Of a stretch of DNA of 5,909 bases, positions 4,580 to 5,909 are shown in pieces. This DNA comes from CAYRVX01 sp964642165 (lineage in GTDB: Bacteria > Planctomycetota > Phycisphaerae > SM23-33). A program made the translations under genes and the position numbers. The DNA lies in assembly GCA_964642165.1 (NCBI GenBank), contig CAZXOC010000381.1, forward strand, positions 1 to 5,909, in the 5' to 3' direction. Under the pieces are notes generated by a model. The model worked only from the letters and a program-made list of their open reading frames with translations. It searched no databases and was not told where the DNA came from. Within the stretch, counting starts at the first letter, position 1, and the number at the start of each line of letters is the position of its first letter.

Positions 4580-5909
4580 CAGTGCTCCTTCATGAGGACA
4601 TCGAGGGTCTTCTCAATGCGGCCGGCGCGGCCGGAGGCGGTCCAGACAATCAGCGTCACGCGGTACTTGCCGGGGCGTGGGTAGGTGTGGGTGGCGGCGG
4701 CGGTCGTCGCGGGGATGCCGTCGCCGAAGTCCCAGAGGCGTTCGACGATCTGGCCGGCCTGGCCCTTACCGGGCCTCGAGGTGCAACGGAACACGGCCGG
4801 ACGGCCCGCGCGTAGTGCGGCCGGGTGGCGGAAATCGGCCGTCGGAGGCGTGCCGGGCAGCGGCTTGGCTGTCGGCTGTCGGCTGTCGGCGTCGCCGCGG
4901 ACGGTGCAGTCGGTGAACTCCAGGGCCGTGTAGCGGCTCGGGGGCCTGACGGCCGAGGCGCGGTTGCCGAGGATATCGCAGCGGATCAGATGGATGAAGT
5001 CCACGTCCTTGCCGCCGAGTTGCACCCCGAGGCCGCCGTTCTTGCGGAAAGAGCACTTGTCGAAGACCAACTCGCGGCAGTTGCCGTTGGTGCGGAAGCC
5101 GTGGCCGGAGTCGTTGGGGTAGCGGGCGCGGGCGTCGCCGCGGACGGTCCGCTCGAAGACGCACCGGTAGAAGTAGTGGCGTGCGATGCCGCCCGTCTCC
5201 CCCTGGAGCTGGGCGCCCCACTGGAGGCAGTCGCTGACGGTGTTATACGCCCAGTAGACGTTGTTCTTGACACGCTTGTTGGACACCGACAGGCCGATGT
5301 GGGCGCCGCGGCGGACCGTGTTGTCGGTGACGACCACGTCGCGGGCGATGATCTCGATGCCGTAGCCCTTCAGCGTTCCGTCGTCGGTGCCGATGACGTT
5401 CCGCCGCACGGCCGAGTGGTCGCCGCCGTCAATGCTCAGCCAGTGGTCGATGACGTTATCCTCGACGACCGACCGCGGGCAGCCGCCCCACAGCTCGATG
5501 CCCAGCCCCTCGCCGCCGGAGCCGCTGACGCGGTTGTGGCGGACGACCAGTTCGGCTGAGTGGTCGCCGAAGATCCCGCCGCGCCCCGTCTTGTGCACCG
5601 TGACGCGCTCGACCACGTTCCGCGAGCTGCCCCAGGCCAGGCGGATTCCGCCGCCGTACTTGGCGCCCACGCCGACGTTTTCGATGCGGCAGTCGCTGAT
5701 CCGGCTGTCGGTCACGCCGCCCCGCATCGTGGGGTTCTCGCCCGAGAACAGGATCCCGTGCGGCCCCCAGGCCTTGCTCTTGACCAGGTCGCGGATCGTG
5801 GCGCGATGGATCCACAGCCGACTCGCGTCGCCTCCGGCGATGCCCTGCTGGACGAGCGGGTCGCTGTTGCCATCGAGTATGCGCAGTCTGCTCTGATCTC
5901 TGTAGACGA
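4579..5909 (-). CDS. Right-handed parallel beta-helix protein with C-terminal PKD domain, 5' end beyond the window
   Basis: The frame is open from the right edge (first full codon at 5907) to TGA at 4581-4579, so at least 442 residues are present. The ATG at 5727 is internal: the 60 upstream codons continue the same fold (ASRLWIHRATIRDLVKSKAW). Residues 1-340 show degenerate pectate-lyase-like coils with recurring N-x-(V/I) and G-(I/L) turns, e.g. SDCRIENVGV, VVRHNRVSGSGGEGLGIELW, VVVTDNTVRRGAHIGLSV and LVFDKCSFRKNGGLGVQLGG. A short linker (341-353) follows. The C-terminus is a PKD domain, with WDFGDG (392-397) and HTYPRPGKYRVTLIV (407-421). Such proteins are usually exported carbohydrate-binding or -cleaving enzymes or surface proteins. 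The signal peptide and any catalytic domain would be outside the window. Coupling to the SDR suggests acidic-sugar or polysaccharide metabolism, an inference from context only. Confidence 0.88.
   Translation of the reverse strand, partial: VYRDQSRLRILDGNSDPLVQQGIAGGDASRLWIHRATIRDLVKSKAWGPHGILFSGENPTMRGGVTDSRISDCRIENVGVGAKYGGGIRLAWGSSRNVVERVTVHKTGRGGIFGDHSAELVVRHNRVSGSGGEGLGIELWGGCPRSVVEDNVIDHWLSIDGGDHSAVRRNVIGTDDGTLKGYGIEIIARDVVVTDNTVRRGAHIGLSVSNKRVKNNVYWAYNTVSDCLQWGAQLQGETGGIARHYFYRCVFERTVRGDARARYPNDSGHGFRTNGNCRELVFDKCSFRKNGGLGVQLGGKDVDFIHLIRCDILGNRASAVRPPSRYTALEFTDCTVRGDADSRQPTAKPLPGTPPTADFRHPAALRAGRPAVFRCTSRPGKGQAGQIVERLWDFGDGIPATTAAATHTYPRPGKYRVTLIVWTASGRAGRIEKTLDVLMKEH
4867..4890. repeat. 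Heptanucleotide tandem repeat (GGCTGTC x 3.4) inside the beta-helix/PKD gene
   Basis: Three exact copies of GGCTGTC (4867-4873, 4874-4880, 4881-4887) plus GGC. It encodes the linker ADSRQPTA between the beta-helix and PKD parts. Because 7 is not a multiple of 3, gain or loss of one copy would shift the frame before the PKD domain. Confidence 0.75.

Noticed and set aside
3866..4684. Plus-strand frame of 272 codons across the SDR gene
   Set aside because: Antisense shadow in GC-rich DNA. The minus-strand frame carries the clear GxxGxxG and YxxxK motifs.
4825..5559. Plus-strand frame of 244 codons, Ala/Val/Asp-rich
   Set aside because: Antisense shadow of the beta-helix gene; the low-complexity composition is typical of reverse-strand reading of GC-rich codons.
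1..5909. CRISPR array, rRNA, toxin-antitoxin pair or insertion-sequence ends
   Set aside because: No regularly spaced repeats, no rRNA-like stretches, no paired small toxin/antitoxin frames, and no terminal inverted repeats with a transposase were found on reading through.

Overview
The window looks like a GC-rich bacterial chromosome segment, most likely from Planctomycetota or a close relative. This is inferred from two things. One is the exported PQQ-type beta-propeller protein, whose mature N-terminus carries the DWPMYRRDMARSG signature common in that phylum. The other is the large right-handed beta-helix protein with a C-terminal PKD domain. No phylogenetic marker gene is complete, so the assignment is tentative.

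Layout. (1) Positions 1-432, minus strand: the 5' end of a secreted PQQ-like beta-propeller gene, with a near-ideal Shine-Dalgarno and a plausible promoter. (2) 446-876: non-coding DNA with several short palindromes, two of them sharing the core GTAGTTAC. (3) 877-925, plus strand: the 3' half of an initiator tRNA-fMet (anticodon arm, T arm, 3' acceptor strand) with no matching 5' half. It is followed by a long terminator-like hairpin at 965-1008. A tRNA 3' fragment of this kind is the usual scar of integration by a mobile element. (4) 1009-1380: no credible gene. (5) 1381-3384, minus strand: a 667-residue protein that I read as a DUF4338 / DruA-like protein, the family known from the Druantia anti-phage system. 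It stands alone, without the helicase DruE or other Druantia partners in view. (6) 3385-3829: a promoter-like element, a small inverted repeat and one doubtful 60-codon ORF with two CxxC pairs. (7) 3830-5909, minus strand: a translationally coupled pair, a partial beta-helix/PKD protein followed by a uronate-dehydrogenase-like NAD-dependent SDR.

How the parts relate. The beta-helix/PKD and SDR genes overlap as TGATG and look like one operon, perhaps acting on acidic sugars or polysaccharide. The DruA-like gene, next to a tRNA scar and visibly less GC-rich than its neighbours, looks like accessory cargo. It is the best candidate here for a poorly described system: a solitary DruA-type defence or mobile-element gene beside an initiator-tRNA attachment site. 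No integrase or transposase is visible, so the element boundaries remain unproven. By standard tRNA-integration geometry the element should lie to the left of the fragment, whereas the DruA-like gene lies to the right. That conflict is left open.
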